Shown in pieces: positions 1 through 9,769 of a stretch of DNA of 64,000 bases. Both the position numbers and the translations under genes were made by a program. The DNA comes from an uncultured Erythrobacter sp. (GTDB lineage: Bacteria; Pseudomonadota; Alphaproteobacteria; Sphingomonadales; Sphingomonadaceae), in assembly GCA_947494705.1 (NCBI GenBank), contig CANLVN010000001.1, positions 1,125,001 to 1,189,000 on the forward strand, written 5' to 3'. The notes beneath the pieces were generated by a model. That model was not told the origin of the DNA and searched no databases. It was given only the letters and a program-made list of their open reading frames with translations. Every line of letters starts with the position of its first letter. Positions within the stretch are counted from its first letter, which is position 1.

Positions 1-1
1 C

Positions 2-1339
2 GATTATGGCCTGTTCGCCATGAGCCAGGTCGTGGTGACCGCACTCGCCTTCTTGAACGGTCAGAGCTTTGCGACGTCGATCGTCCAGACAGATCGCATC
101 GACGAGCGCCGCGTTGCGCAGGTCTTCGGCATGCTGCTGACCGCCAATGGCCTGCTGGCCTGCATCCAGTTTGCTTTCGCTCCAGCAGCTGCGGCCTATT
201 TTGAAGAACCGATCGTCGCCGATCTTTTGCGCGCCCAGGCGGCGATCTTCCTCACCATTCCTTTCATCGCGTTGCCTTCAGAATGGCTCGCGCGGAAGCT
301 CGAGTTCCGCCGACAGGGACAGGTCAACATGGTGAGCGCCCTCGTAGGCGCGGCGACTGCGCTTCTGTTGGCATGGCTCGGCTGGGGCGTGTGGGCCCTT
401 ATATATGCCGGGCTTTCCATATTCGTCGCGCGCGCTGTCGGACTGATGCTTGCCGCGGGCCTTTGGATTCGTCCCGTCTTCGACCCGCGCGGCGCGTGGG
501 ACCTCGTCACCTTCGGAGGGATGCTGACCGCGTGCCAGCTGTTCTGGATCATTCAGAGCCAGAGCGACGTAGTGATCGCCGGGCGCCTGCTCGATACGCA
601 CGACCTTGGCCTTTATACCCAGGCCCTGTTCCTCGCGCTGGTTGTGACGGGTCGCTTCATTCCGCCGATCAACGAGGTGGCGCTCGCCGCCTATTCGGAG
701 CTGCACCGCGCGCATAAGCCGCTTGGCCCCTATTTCCTCAAGACCGTCCGGCTCGTCATGCTGGTCAGCGCACCGATCTACATCGGACTGGCGCTGACAG
801 CCGATAGCGCGATCCGGGTGCTGATGGGCGACAAGTGGCTCGAATTGATTCCGATCCTCGCCGGACTCACACTCGCCATGCCCGCCTTTGCACTTCACCT
901 CATCTGCTCTCCGGTTACGAACGCCATGGGGCGCCCCAAGGTCTATCTGTTCACCTCGATTGCGGGCGCGGTGATCTTTCCGGCGGCATTCCTATGGGGA
1001 GTGCAAGAGGGACCGATGGGGCTTGTCCATGCATGGTGGCTTGCAGCCCCGTTATTGTGCGGCCTTACATTGGCAGTGACGTTGCCCAGAATTGAAGTGT
1101 CGCTGTTCGCCCTCGTCGAGGCGCTGGCTCCGATCGCGCTGGCCTGCGCGGCGATGGCGGTGGCAGTGCTGGCCGCCAAGCAATTGGCGCCGCTCGAAAG
1201 CCCGCTCCTTGCGCTGGTCAAGAATGCAGGGCTCGGCGCGAGCGTTTACGCTGCGACCTTCTGGTTCTTCTATCGCGGCATTGTGCAAGAATGCTGGGCG
1301 CTGCTGCGCAATCGTTCGGAATATCCTGCAACAGCCTGA
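2..1339 (+). CDS. Polysaccharide flippase, Wzx/RfbX-like (5' end missing)
   Basis: This is a multi-spanning inner-membrane protein of the MOP/PST flippase superfamily, which moves lipid-linked oligosaccharides across the inner membrane for LPS or exopolysaccharide synthesis. The reading frame is open from base 2 (residues D-Y-G-L-F-A before the first ATG at 20). Homologues have this stretch about 35-45 residues from the N-terminus, so the true start lies outside the window. Long hydrophobic segments alternate with short charged loops to the C-terminus. The motif around the arginine-rich loop (LARKLEFRRQGQ) is typical of the family's cytoplasmic loop. The next gene starts about 95 bases on, with no sign of an operon. 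The substrate cannot be told from sequence. Confidence 0.85.
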   Translation, partial: DYGLFAMSQVVVTALAFLNGQSFATSIVQTDRIDERRVAQVFGMLLTANGLLACIQFAFAPAAAAYFEEPIVADLLRAQAAIFLTIPFIALPSEWLARKLEFRRQGQVNMVSALVGAATALLLAWLGWGVWALIYAGLSIFVARAVGLMLAAGLWIRPVFDPRGAWDLVTFGGMLTACQLFWIIQSQSDVVIAGRLLDTHDLGLYTQALFLALVVTGRFIPPINEVALAAYSELHRAHKPLGPYFLKTVRLVMLVSAPIYIGLALTADSAIRVLMGDKWLELIPILAGLTLAMPAFALHLICSPVTNAMGRPKVYLFTSIAGAVIFPAAFLWGVQEGPMGLVHAWWLAAPLLCGLTLAVTLPRIEVSLFALVEALAPIALACAAMAVAVLAAKQLAPLESPLLALVKNAGLGASVYAATFWFFYRGIVQECWALLRNRSEYPATA

Positions 1340-1434
1340 GCTGGTTACGCAGTCATAATCGCCGACCATTTTGCGGAGGACGGCGCTGCTGCTATTCTCT
1401 CCGACAAAGTGCACGGGAGATTGGGCGGGATGCA

Positions 1435-2436
1435 ATGAAAACGATCAGCCTGGGCTTAGTCATGACTGTAGCGCTTTGTGCGTCCGCGGCCCTCGGCAAC
1501 GATCCTGAGCCCCAGACGACTAACCTTGAACAGCACACAACCGGCACTGTCGCGCCAGAGATCGCCGACCCCACCACCGAAGTTCTCGATCTCGAATTGG
1601 ATCGCGACAGACGGTTTACCTTGCCGGTCATGGTCGAAGGGAGCGGTCCCTATGACTTCATGGTCGATACCGGCAGCGAGGCGACTGTCGTCACAAGCGG
1701 CATCAGCCATGCGCTCGGCCTGCCGCCGTCGGGTTCGGCGACCCTTGTGGCGCTGGCCAGCCGACGCCCCGTCAGTCTGGTTGAAGTCGGTTCGATGAAA
1801 TTTGGCAGCAACGAGGTGACCGATCTCGTATCCCCTGTCCTAGAACGCAGCAATGTCGGCGCGGACGGGATCTTGGGGCTGGACAGCCTGCAGGATTTCC
1901 GTGTGGTGATCGACTTCCGCGACGAGACAATCGCAGTCCAGAATGTTGCCGAGATCGAACGTTCGGGCAGCGACTTCGAGATCATCGTGCGCGCCCGCCG
2001 CGAATTTGGCCAATTGCTCATCACCGGTGCCGATATCGAAGGCGTCCGTGCGACCGTTATAATCGATACAGGTGCGCAAGGATCGATCGGCAACACCGCC
2101 TTGCTCGACCGCATCCGGGCGCAACGTGCCGAGACAGTGAGTGCGAAAGACGTGAATGGCGTGATGCTGACCGGACAAATGTCCTATGTGCGCTCGCTCG
2201 TGATCGACCGGTTACAGCTTGCCGACGTTCCGCTGATCTTCGCCGACACGCCGGCGTTCGATGCCTTGGGTCTGAACGAACGGCCAGCGATTGCTCTGGG
2301 CATGAACCATCTGCGTATGTTCGACCGTGTCGCGATCGACTTCTCAAAGCAGCGTGTCATGTTCGATGTGCCGCGTGAGATCGAGCGGGCGCTAAGGCGC
2401 GACCGCCGGCGTGGCCGCCTGTCCGGCAACCGCTAA
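1435..2436 (+). CDS. Secreted retropepsin-like aspartic protease with two DTG motifs
   Basis: This is a 333-residue protein beginning with a signal peptide (MKTISLGLVMTVALCASAALG). It holds two aspartic-protease half-domains: D78-T79-G80-S with hydrophobic residues before it, and D211-T212-G213-A. Most bacterial retropepsin-like proteins carry one such motif and dimerise. Two in one chain suggests a self-contained bilobal enzyme, like pepsin, or an ancient tandem duplication. The open frame extends upstream to 1291, but that stretch is low quality (many Arg, Cys and Ser). The ATG at 1435 opens a proper signal peptide, so I chose it. Substrate unknown; the location should be periplasmic or extracellular. 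Confidence 0.8.
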   Translation: MKTISLGLVMTVALCASAALGNDPEPQTTNLEQHTTGTVAPEIADPTTEVLDLELDRDRRFTLPVMVEGSGPYDFMVDTGSEATVVTSGISHALGLPPSGSATLVALASRRPVSLVEVGSMKFGSNEVTDLVSPVLERSNVGADGILGLDSLQDFRVVIDFRDETIAVQNVAEIERSGSDFEIIVRARREFGQLLITGADIEGVRATVIIDTGAQGSIGNTALLDRIRAQRAETVSAKDVNGVMLTGQMSYVRSLVIDRLQLADVPLIFADTPAFDALGLNERPAIALGMNHLRMFDRVAIDFSKQRVMFDVPREIERALRRDRRRGRLSGNR

Positions 2437-2477
2437 GCTTGCCCTAGGCGACGCTTGCGCCCACATGGTGGCTCTCC

Positions 2478-4349
2478 ATGCCGCCCGATACCGCCTCTTC
2501 CGACCGCCCGTCCGCCGCACCTGCGGCCGAGAGCTGGGCGACGCTGAAGCGGTTTCTGCCTTATCTGTGGCCAAGGGATGATCCCGGATTGCGCGTGAGA
2601 ATCGCGGTGGCACTGGTCTTCGTGCTGGCCGCGAAGGGTGCAACGCTAGCCTTGCCCTTTGCCTATAAGGGCGCGGTCGATGCAATGGAGAACACCGACA
2701 CCGCTGCTGCCATGTCGGCGGGCGCGCAGGTCGCCATCGCGCTGGTCGCCGCCTATGTGCTGGGGCGGTTCACCTCGCTGATGTTCGACAATCTGCGCAA
2801 TGTCGCGTTCGAGCGGGTTGGCCAGATGGCGACACTGAACCTTGCGGAGGACGTGTTCCATCGCCTCCACCGCTTGTCTCTGCGCTTCCACCTGACGCGG
2901 CGCACCGGCGAAATCACAAAGATCATCGAACGCGGCACCAAAAGCATCGACATGATGCTCTATTTCCTGCTGTTCAACATCGCCCCCACGGCCATCGAAT
3001 TGATCGCCGTGGGCGTGATCTTCTACCTCAATTTTGGCTGGGAGCTGGTCGCTGCGACCGCGCTGACCGTGGTGGCTTATATATCGGTGACGCGCTGGAT
3101 CACCGAATGGCGCACAAAGCTGCGGCGCGAGATGAACGATCTCGACGGACAGGCGCTTCACCGCGCAGTCGACTCGCTCCTCAATTTCGAGACGGTCAAA
3201 TATTTCGGAGCCGAAGCGCGCGAGGAAGCGCGGTACAGCAACGCCGCGCGCGCCTATGCTCAAGCGGCTGCCAAATCGGAAAACTCGCTCGCGCTGCTCA
3301 ATGTCGTCCAGTCGCTGATCACGAACTCGCTGATGGCGGCAGCGATGATCTACACCGTATGGGGTTGGAGCCAGGGACGTTTGAGCGTCGGCGACCTGGT
3401 CTTCGTCAACACCTACCTCATGCAGCTTTTCCGGCCGCTCGACCTGCTGGGCTGGGTCTATCGCACGATCCGCCAGGGGCTGGTCGACATGGCCGAGATG
3501 TTCAAGCTGATGGATGCCGATGTCGAAGTCGAGGATCCACCCGGCGCCCCCGCGCTGGTGGTACGCGAACCTTCGCTCGTGTTCGAGAATGTGACCTTCG
3601 GTTACGAGCCCGACCGCACGATCCTGAAAAATCTCAGTTTCGAAGTCCCGGCCGGCAGCACGCTGGCCATCGTGGGCCCATCGGGTGCTGGCAAGTCGAC
3701 CATCGGGCGGCTGCTGTTCCGCTTCTACGATCCGCAGGGCGGGCGCATCCTGATCGACGGGCAGGACATCGCACATCACCAGCAGGCAAGCGTACGCGCT
3801 GCCATCGGGATCGTCCCGCAGGACAGCGTGCTGTTCAACGACACTCTTGCCTACAACATCGCCTATGGCGCCTTTGGGGCAGAGGGTGCCGATGAAGAAA
3901 CTGTCGAGCAGGCCGCACGCGATGCGGCTCTGATGCCACTGATCGATCGCCTGCCGGAGCGATTCGAGACAACCGTGGGCGAGCGCGGGCTCAAGCTTTC
4001 GGGTGGCGAGAAACAGCGCGTCGCGATTGCGCGGACGCTGGTGAAAAACCCGCCTATCCTGCTGCTGGACGAAGCGACCAGCGCGCTCGACACCCGAACC
4101 GAGCAGGAGATCCTCGCGACCCTCGAGCGCCTGGAGCAGGGACGCACCACCATTGCCATCGCCCACCGTTTGTCGACGGTTGCCGATGCGGATCGCATCC
4201 TCGTGCTGGACCACGGCGAGCTATGCGAAAGCGGAAGCCATGCGGAGTTGCTGGCGAAACGCGGACTTTACGCGGACATGTGGATGCAACAGGCACAGGA
4301 AAAGCAGAGCAGCGACGGCGCTAAAGATGCCGTGGAAGCGGCAGAATAG
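2478..4349 (+). CDS. Atm1/HMT1-type ABC exporter, fused permease-ATPase
   Basis: This 623-residue half-transporter has an N-terminal six-helix ABC membrane domain (about residues 40-330) and a C-terminal nucleotide-binding domain. The NBD shows Walker A G400-x4-G405-K406-S407-T408, the signature LSGGEKQR from L507, Walker B ILLLDE with D531-E532, and the switch histidine in IAHRLST. The membrane domain resembles mitochondrial Atm1/ABCB7 and Novosphingobium Atm1, which export glutathione-linked persulfides or metal-glutathione complexes (NRTGEITKIIERG-like segment: RRTGEITKIIERGTKS). It probably works as a homodimer in the inner membrane. It stands alone: the gene downstream is convergent, six bases away. 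Confidence 0.88.
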   Translation: MPPDTASSDRPSAAPAAESWATLKRFLPYLWPRDDPGLRVRIAVALVFVLAAKGATLALPFAYKGAVDAMENTDTAAAMSAGAQVAIALVAAYVLGRFTSLMFDNLRNVAFERVGQMATLNLAEDVFHRLHRLSLRFHLTRRTGEITKIIERGTKSIDMMLYFLLFNIAPTAIELIAVGVIFYLNFGWELVAATALTVVAYISVTRWITEWRTKLRREMNDLDGQALHRAVDSLLNFETVKYFGAEAREEARYSNAARAYAQAAAKSENSLALLNVVQSLITNSLMAAAMIYTVWGWSQGRLSVGDLVFVNTYLMQLFRPLDLLGWVYRTIRQGLVDMAEMFKLMDADVEVEDPPGAPALVVREPSLVFENVTFGYEPDRTILKNLSFEVPAGSTLAIVGPSGAGKSTIGRLLFRFYDPQGGRILIDGQDIAHHQQASVRAAIGIVPQDSVLFNDTLAYNIAYGAFGAEGADEETVEQAARDAALMPLIDRLPERFETTVGERGLKLSGGEKQRVAIARTLVKNPPILLLDEATSALDTRTEQEILATLERLEQGRTTIAIAHRLSTVADADRILVLDHGELCESGSHAELLAKRGLYADMWMQQAQEKQSSDGAKDAVEAAE

Positions 4350-4355
4350 AGCGAC

Positions 4356-7232
4356 CTAGTCGCCCTCGCCCTCGCCCTCGCCCTCGCTCACTTTGCGCAG
4401 CCCGGCAGAGGCAAGATCAAGTTCACTCGCCGGTATCACCTCGACATCGTCCCGAATGGCGCGCAGGTCTTCGACGAATTCGTCCGCATCACCAACCACC
4501 ACGATCGTGGCAATATCTGGATTGACGATCCTGCTCGCAGCCTCACTCGCGCTTGCGCTGTCCACCGCGGCGAGCCTTTCAGCAAAGCGTGCGGCTTCGG
4601 CCGGGGGCAAGCCCTGCAGCATGAGGCCGGCGACGATTGCGTTGAACCCGCTACTCGTTTCGAGCGCGCGAGCCTGTCGGCCTTGCAGATAAAGCCGCCG
4701 CTTTTGCAGCAGGTCTTCGGCAAGGTCTTCCGATCCCAGACGTTCAAACTCGTTGAGGAACAGCTGGACGACCTCGTCCGCACTCTCGTTCTTGGTCTGT
4801 GCGCTGGCGGTCAGGATCGAGTCATCGCCGCGATCCGCGAAACCCGAATAGGCCCCGTAGCTGAGCGAGCGCTTAGTGCGCACCTCTTCGAACAGTCGCC
4901 CGCTCGACCCGCCGCCCAGCACACTGTTTGCAAGCTCGAGCGGAAAGTAATCCGGCGATTGGCGTGAAGGTGCTCGCACGGCTGCAATTACCGATGCCTG
5001 TCCCGCATCGGGCGTGTCCACGACGATCGTGCGCGTCGGCTGCGCCGGTCCCGCCGCATCCTCGGGTAGCGCCCATGGCAGCAGATCAGTGTCCCAATCG
5101 CCCAACATCTCTTCGGTCACCGAAAGCGCCATCTCGGGCGCGATGCCGCCGCTCACGACGATCTGCATCCGGTCGGGGTGGATATAACGCTGGCGATATT
5201 CCAGCAGGTCGTTGCGGGTGATTGCGGAAAGGCTCTCGGCCGTCCCTTCCGGCTGGGTCCCATAGGGCGCGCCCCCATACATCGCCGCGCGGACTACACT
5301 GCGCGACAGGTCGCCGGGATCTTTGGCAGAGACCCGGAGGCCGTCGACCGCACGGGCACGTTCGCGCTCGAACTCGTCCTCGGGATAGATCGCGCCCTTG
5401 ACGATGGCTGCAGCAAGCGCGCCTGCTTCGGCGAGGTTGGCGGTCGGTGCGGTCAGGCTGAAAGTTGTGCCATCGGCCCGCGATGTGCCGCCGAAACTCG
5501 CGCCAAGGCTTTCGAAGCGAGCCGCGATCTCTCGCGCGTCCAGCCCGTTGATACCCGTCTCCGCGAGAGCCGCAGCAAGGCTTGCACGGCCAGCCTTTTC
5601 GCGCGGGTCGGTCTTGCTTCCGCCCGGCACGAGCATGGTGATGGTCGCAATCGGCGCGTCTCCGGTTTCGACGGCGACCACTTCGATACCGTTCGACAAG
5701 GTGTGCTCGACGATTTCGGGCTGGGCAATTTGCGGCGCTGCGCCGGGACCTGGAGGCGCCATGCGCTCGCCCTCTGGCTTGACCTTCCGGATTTCGCCGA
5801 CCGCCGGGGGCAGCGTGCGGAAAGTCGGCATCGCTACCGGGTTCGCGTAGGCGGAAGGATCTTCTTCGCCATTCGTGTAGGTGAATGTGACGCGTTTTTG
5901 CGGATTGAGATATTCGGCGGCGACGCGTTGTACATCTTCGAGGCTCACGGCTCCGATCTCGGCAAGCCGCCGGTCTGCAAACTCCGGATCACCGCTGGAC
6001 ATCAACGCTTCGCCCAGTTCGAATGCCCGTCCCCGCGAAGTTTCGCGGCGACGCAGGGTGCTGGCGATGATCTCGTTCTTGGCTTCGGCAAGCTCTTCCG
6101 GACTCGCCAAGTCGGTGCGCAGGCTTTCAAGCGTGTCATTGAGCGTCGCGCCTGCGACCTCCATGCGAGAAGGGTCGCGCACTACGACAAAGAGACTGAT
6201 CTGCCCGGCCTCGCGGCTCAGCTGTATATTGGCGGCAGCCTCCACCGCCTCTCCAGTGCGCACGAGAGCGTTGTTGAGTCGGCTGTTCTCCCCCCGGCTC
6301 AAGATAGCTTCGAGAACTTCCAAGGCGGCAGCGTCTTCATCCGTAACCGGCGGCCCTTTCCAGACCCCTCCGACCACGGGCAGCGGAACATTCGGAGCCG
6401 TGGCGTCGACCGTGCGAGGGCCGCTGGCGGGCGGCTCCCGCGTTTCGATTGCAAGGTCGACCGGATTAGCGCGCGGCGGGATATCGGCGAAATACTGATC
6501 GACCAGCTCGCGCAAGATCGCCATTTCGAAATTCCCTGCCACGATCAGCGTTGCGGTATCCGGGCCATAATAGGCTTCGTAGAACGCGCGAGCATCGTCG
6601 AGCGTGGCGCTGTCCAGATCCTCGATTGAACCGATACCGGGCCGGCGATGGGGCATTACATCATAGGCGTTTTCTGGAATGACGAAGCGCTGCAACCTGC
6701 CATAAGGCGGAGCGAGCACACGCTGGCGCAATTCCTCTTTCACGACCCCGCGCTCGGTCTCGAAAACTTCCTCGTCGACCACGACATTCTTCATGCGTTC
6801 GCGGTGAGTCCAAAGCATCGTTTCAAGATAGGCTGCGGGCACCTGCTCGTAATAATTCGTGCGGTCGATCCAATTGGACGCGTTGCGCGTACCCCCGATA
6901 TCGGCGGTGAGACCGTAGATCATGTTATAGGGCATGTTCTCGGTCTTGCGGCTCAGGATATGTTCGAAGAGATGAGCAAATCCGCTGCGGCCGTCGGGGT
7001 CCAGCTTCGAACCAATCGAGTACCACAAGGATGTCGTGACCGTGCTGGTGGTGTCGTCGGGCAAGGCGATCACGGTGAGCCCGTTGTCGAGCCTCCACAG
7101 CGTGTAATCGATTGCCGGTGCGCTCAGCGACGGCGTGGTTTGCACATTGCGATCGGCCTCATCGGCAATTGCAGGCGCCGAAATCACAAGGGCTGCGGCT
7201 GCGGCGCTGCCGAGCAGGATGGTGCGGATCAT
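4356..7232 (-). CDS. M16-family zinc peptidase, two-domain, secreted
   Basis: This is a 958-residue protein with a signal peptide (residues 1-23, ending APAIADEA) and two tandem M16 (insulinase/pitrilysin) regions. The first carries the inverted zinc motif H87-L-F-E90-H91, with an acidic helix downstream (VVDEEVFETERGVVKEEL) supplying the third zinc ligand. The second half (from about residue 500, LSNGIEVVAVETG) lacks HxxEH and is the usual non-catalytic partner. It probably degrades peptides in the periplasm. The C-terminus ends in a Glu-Gly run coded by a hexanucleotide repeat. It converges with the ABC exporter gene, with only six bases between stop codons. Confidence 0.9.
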   Translation of the reverse strand: MIRTILLGSAAAAALVISAPAIADEADRNVQTTPSLSAPAIDYTLWRLDNGLTVIALPDDTTSTVTTSLWYSIGSKLDPDGRSGFAHLFEHILSRKTENMPYNMIYGLTADIGGTRNASNWIDRTNYYEQVPAAYLETMLWTHRERMKNVVVDEEVFETERGVVKEELRQRVLAPPYGRLQRFVIPENAYDVMPHRRPGIGSIEDLDSATLDDARAFYEAYYGPDTATLIVAGNFEMAILRELVDQYFADIPPRANPVDLAIETREPPASGPRTVDATAPNVPLPVVGGVWKGPPVTDEDAAALEVLEAILSRGENSRLNNALVRTGEAVEAAANIQLSREAGQISLFVVVRDPSRMEVAGATLNDTLESLRTDLASPEELAEAKNEIIASTLRRRETSRGRAFELGEALMSSGDPEFADRRLAEIGAVSLEDVQRVAAEYLNPQKRVTFTYTNGEEDPSAYANPVAMPTFRTLPPAVGEIRKVKPEGERMAPPGPGAAPQIAQPEIVEHTLSNGIEVVAVETGDAPIATITMLVPGGSKTDPREKAGRASLAAALAETGINGLDAREIAARFESLGASFGGTSRADGTTFSLTAPTANLAEAGALAAAIVKGAIYPEDEFERERARAVDGLRVSAKDPGDLSRSVVRAAMYGGAPYGTQPEGTAESLSAITRNDLLEYRQRYIHPDRMQIVVSGGIAPEMALSVTEEMLGDWDTDLLPWALPEDAAGPAQPTRTIVVDTPDAGQASVIAAVRAPSRQSPDYFPLELANSVLGGGSSGRLFEEVRTKRSLSYGAYSGFADRGDDSILTASAQTKNESADEVVQLFLNEFERLGSEDLAEDLLQKRRLYLQGRQARALETSSGFNAIVAGLMLQGLPPAEAARFAERLAAVDSASASEAASRIVNPDIATIVVVGDADEFVEDLRAIRDDVEVIPASELDLASAGLRKVSEGEGEGEGD
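4361..4384. repeat. Hexanucleotide tandem repeat, four copies of CGCCCT
   Basis: Four perfect copies of a six-base unit lie at the 3' end of the M16 peptidase gene. On the coding strand they give an alternating Glu-Gly tail. A six-base unit keeps the frame if copies are gained or lost, so length variation would only change the tail. Confidence 0.85.
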
Positions 7233-7330
7233 GAATTTCTGCCCCTCTTCAGATTGAGGGTTGAATTAAAGCGCCTGCGCCAGGCGGTTACAACCTCGCG
7301 AGGCGTCTTTCCCGGGCCAATCCCTTAAAA

Positions 7331-7726
7331 TTATCGACCGGCGTCGAGGCTAAGCCGCTCGAGCAGTGCGAGCGCTTCCTTGCGCTGATCCCAGGATACG
7401 AAAAGGTGGTCGTGATGCAGGCCAGCAATCGTGTTGCAGGCAATCCCCGAGGTTGCCAGGACATTCGAAACTGCGGCGGTCAGGCCGACAGCTTCGAGAT
7501 CGGAATTGACCTCCAAGGTGATCCTCGCAAATTGCGGCGCATCGGCACCAGCGGCCTCTGCAGGCAGGATGCAGCACATGCCTTCTTCCTCGCGAATCAT
7601 CGCAAAGGCGGTTTCGGGAATGAACCGCGCATCCGAAATCGGCTGGAAGCACCACTGACGCGGCGACAGGCTCGGCTTCATGCCAACCAGCATGGCCTTC
7701 AGGTCCATGACACTGCCGGGTTTCAT
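7331..7726 (-). CDS. ACT-domain protein
   Basis: This 131-residue protein resembles the small stand-alone ACT-domain proteins of Proteobacteria (CASTOR/DUF2241-like). It has an N-terminal strand with the conserved stretch MLVGMKPSLSPRQWCF, then a second ACT unit with ITLEVNSDLEAVGLTAAVSNVLA and a C-terminal HHDHLFVSWDQRKEAL. ACT domains bind amino acids or other small ligands and usually regulate metabolism; no ligand can be named here. An alternative start (MDLKAML) lies six codons inside. About 115 bases separate its start from the end of hslU, so it could share that transcript or have its own promoter. Confidence 0.75.
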   Translation of the reverse strand: MKPGSVMDLKAMLVGMKPSLSPRQWCFQPISDARFIPETAFAMIREEEGMCCILPAEAAGADAPQFARITLEVNSDLEAVGLTAAVSNVLATSGIACNTIAGLHHDHLFVSWDQRKEALALLERLSLDAGR

Positions 7727-7841
7727 CTCGTTTCCTCAACTCTTACGGTCCGTCGTTTATTGCGCGACCGCTGAACGTAGAGTTACGCGATATCAGTCAT
7801 CTGTGGCTTGGAGAGAAACGACAATTCGTAGGTATCTTGAC

Positions 7842-9143
7842 CTACAGGATGTATTTCGAAAGGTCGCTGTCGCCCGCCAGATCACTCAGCCTCTCGCGCA
7901 CATATACAGCGTCGATAGTGATCGTTTCGCCTTCATGCTCCTCTGCCTCGAAGCTTATTTCCTCGAGCAGCTTTTCCATGACCGTCTGCAGCCTCCGCGC
8001 GCCGATATTCTCAACGCTTTCGTTGACCTGCGCCGCGATGGTGGCAACCTCGGAAATCGCATCTTCGGTAATGTCGAGCGTGACGTTCTCGGTACCGATG
8101 AGCGCCCGGTACTGCTCGACGAGATTGGCCCGCGTTTCCGACAGGATGCGGACGAAATCCGCTTGCGTCAGGGCGCGCAGGTTGACCCGGATCGGCAGGC
8201 GACCCTGCAGCTCGGGGAGCATGTCGGACGGCTTGGCAACGTGAAACGCGCCGCTGGCGATGAACAACACATGGTCGGTCTTCATCGGACCGTATTTCGT
8301 AGCCACGGTCGTGCCTTCGATCAACGGCAACAGGTCGCGCTGTACGCCCTCTCGGCTGACACTGCCGCCGCGCACGTCCGAGACCGCGATCTTGTCGATC
8401 TCGTCCAGAAAGACGATCCCATTGGTCTCCGCGTTCTGCAGCGCGCTTTGCGCAACGTCGTCATCGTCGAGACGCTTGTCGGCTTCCTCGTCGACCAACC
8501 GGTCCCACGCCTCGGGGACGCGCATCTTCTGCTTCTTGGTGCGCGCCTTTCCGAAGGCCTTGCCCATCATGTCGGAGAGGTCGATCATCTGCATGTTGCC
8601 GCCCATACTGCCCATGTCGAAGGGCGCAGACGGGGCATCGGAAACTTCGATTTCGACCTCGACCTCGTTCATGGCGTTTTGGACGATCCTCTGACGGAAG
8701 CTCTCGCGCGTGGCCTCTGAGGCATTGTCTCCCACCAGAGCATTCAACAGGCGCTCCATTGCCGCTTCGGAAGCGGCTTCGCGCACGCTTTCACGGCGGC
8801 GTTCCTTTTCGAGCCGGATCGATTCCTCGACGAGGTCACGCGCGATTTGCTCGACGTCGCGACCGACATAGCCGACTTCGGTGAACTTGGTTGCCTCGAC
8901 CTTGACGAATGGAGCCTCGGCCAGCTTTGCGAGCCGCCGGCTGATCTCGGTCTTGCCGCAGCCGGTCGGGCCAATCATCAGGATGTTTTTAGGCGTGACC
9001 TCGTCGCGCAGTTCCGGGCGCAGCTTCTGCCTGCGCCAGCGATTGCGGAGCGCGACGGCAACTGCGCGCTTGGCATCCTTCTGGCCAATAATGTGTTCGT
9101 CGAGCGCGGCGACAATCGCCTTGGGGGTGAGGTTGTCTGTCAT
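7842..9143 (-). CDS. hslU: HslU, ATPase subunit of the HslVU protease
   Basis: This is a 433-residue AAA+ unfoldase, the normal size for HslU. Visible marks are the N-terminal [34 protein letters not shown], Walker A G58-P-T-G-C-G-K64-T65, the pore loop in TEVGYVGRD, Walker [13 protein letters not shown], the variable I domain (about residues 110-240), and the C-terminal LSKYIL tail that inserts into HslV. It unfolds substrates and feeds them into the HslV peptidase in the cytoplasm. It lies 20 bases downstream of hslV in one operon, hslV first. Confidence 0.97.
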   Translation of the reverse strand: MTDNLTPKAIVAALDEHIIGQKDAKRAVAVALRNRWRRQKLRPELRDEVTPKNILMIGPTGCGKTEISRRLAKLAEAPFVKVEATKFTEVGYVGRDVEQIARDLVEESIRLEKERRRESVREAASEAAMERLLNALVGDNASEATRESFRQRIVQNAMNEVEVEIEVSDAPSAPFDMGSMGGNMQMIDLSDMMGKAFGKARTKKQKMRVPEAWDRLVDEEADKRLDDDDVAQSALQNAETNGIVFLDEIDKIAVSDVRGGSVSREGVQRDLLPLIEGTTVATKYGPMKTDHVLFIASGAFHVAKPSDMLPELQGRLPIRVNLRALTQADFVRILSETRANLVEQYRALIGTENVTLDITEDAISEVATIAAQVNESVENIGARRLQTVMEKLLEEISFEAEEHEGETITIDAVYVRERLSDLAGDSDLSKYIL

Positions 9144-9163
9144 GAAATCTCTTGGAAAGAAGC

Positions 9164-9724
9164 TCAGACCGTTTCGACGGTCAAATTGCCGTTGGTGAAG
9201 ACGCAGATATCGGCGGCCACCGCCATCGCCTTGCGCGCGATGGTTTCGGCATCGTGTTCGTAATCGGCAATCGCGCGAGCGGCAGCTAGCGCATAGTTCC
9301 CGCCCGAACCGATCGCGGCTATCCCGCCTTCCGGTTCGAGCACGTCACCATTTCCTGTCAGCACCAGCAGGTTCTCATCATCGGCGACGATCATGAGCGC
9401 TTCGAGATTGCGAAGGTATTTGTCTGTGCGCCAGTCCTTGGTCAGTTCGACCGCTGCGCGCAGCAACTGACCCGAATATTGCTCGAGCTTCTTTTCGAGA
9501 CGTTCGAACAGGGTGAAAGCGTCGGCAGTGGCACCGGCGAAACCGGCGACGACCTTTCCGTCCTCTCCGATCCGGCGCACCTTGCGCGCATTGGGTTTCA
9601 TCACGGTATTACCCATCGAAACCTGGCCATCGCCTGCGATGACCACCCGATCGCCGCGCTTTACACCGATGATGGTGGTGCCGTGCCACTGGATAAGGCC
9701 GTGGCTGCCTGAATTGTCACTCAT
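9164..9724 (-). CDS. hslV: HslV, peptidase subunit of the HslVU protease
   Basis: This 186-residue protein is the proteasome-beta-like threonine peptidase. The catalytic threonine is the first of T16-T17 in WHGTTIIGV, so maturation must remove a 15-residue propeptide ([15 protein letters not shown]). The block [22 protein letters not shown] and the later [13 protein letters not shown] are diagnostic. Two hexameric rings stack and are capped by HslU. It opens the hslVU operon. Its upstream neighbour bamE is on the same strand, 45 bases away. Confidence 0.97.
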   Translation of the reverse strand: MSDNSGSHGLIQWHGTTIIGVKRGDRVVIAGDGQVSMGNTVMKPNARKVRRIGEDGKVVAGFAGATADAFTLFERLEKKLEQYSGQLLRAAVELTKDWRTDKYLRNLEALMIVADDENLLVLTGNGDVLEPEGGIAAIGSGGNYALAAARAIADYEHDAETIARKAMAVAADICVFTNGNLTVETV

Positions 9725-9769
9725 GCCGGGCGATATGGGCGCTCCGGCGAAAGGGTCAAGATTGCGAGA

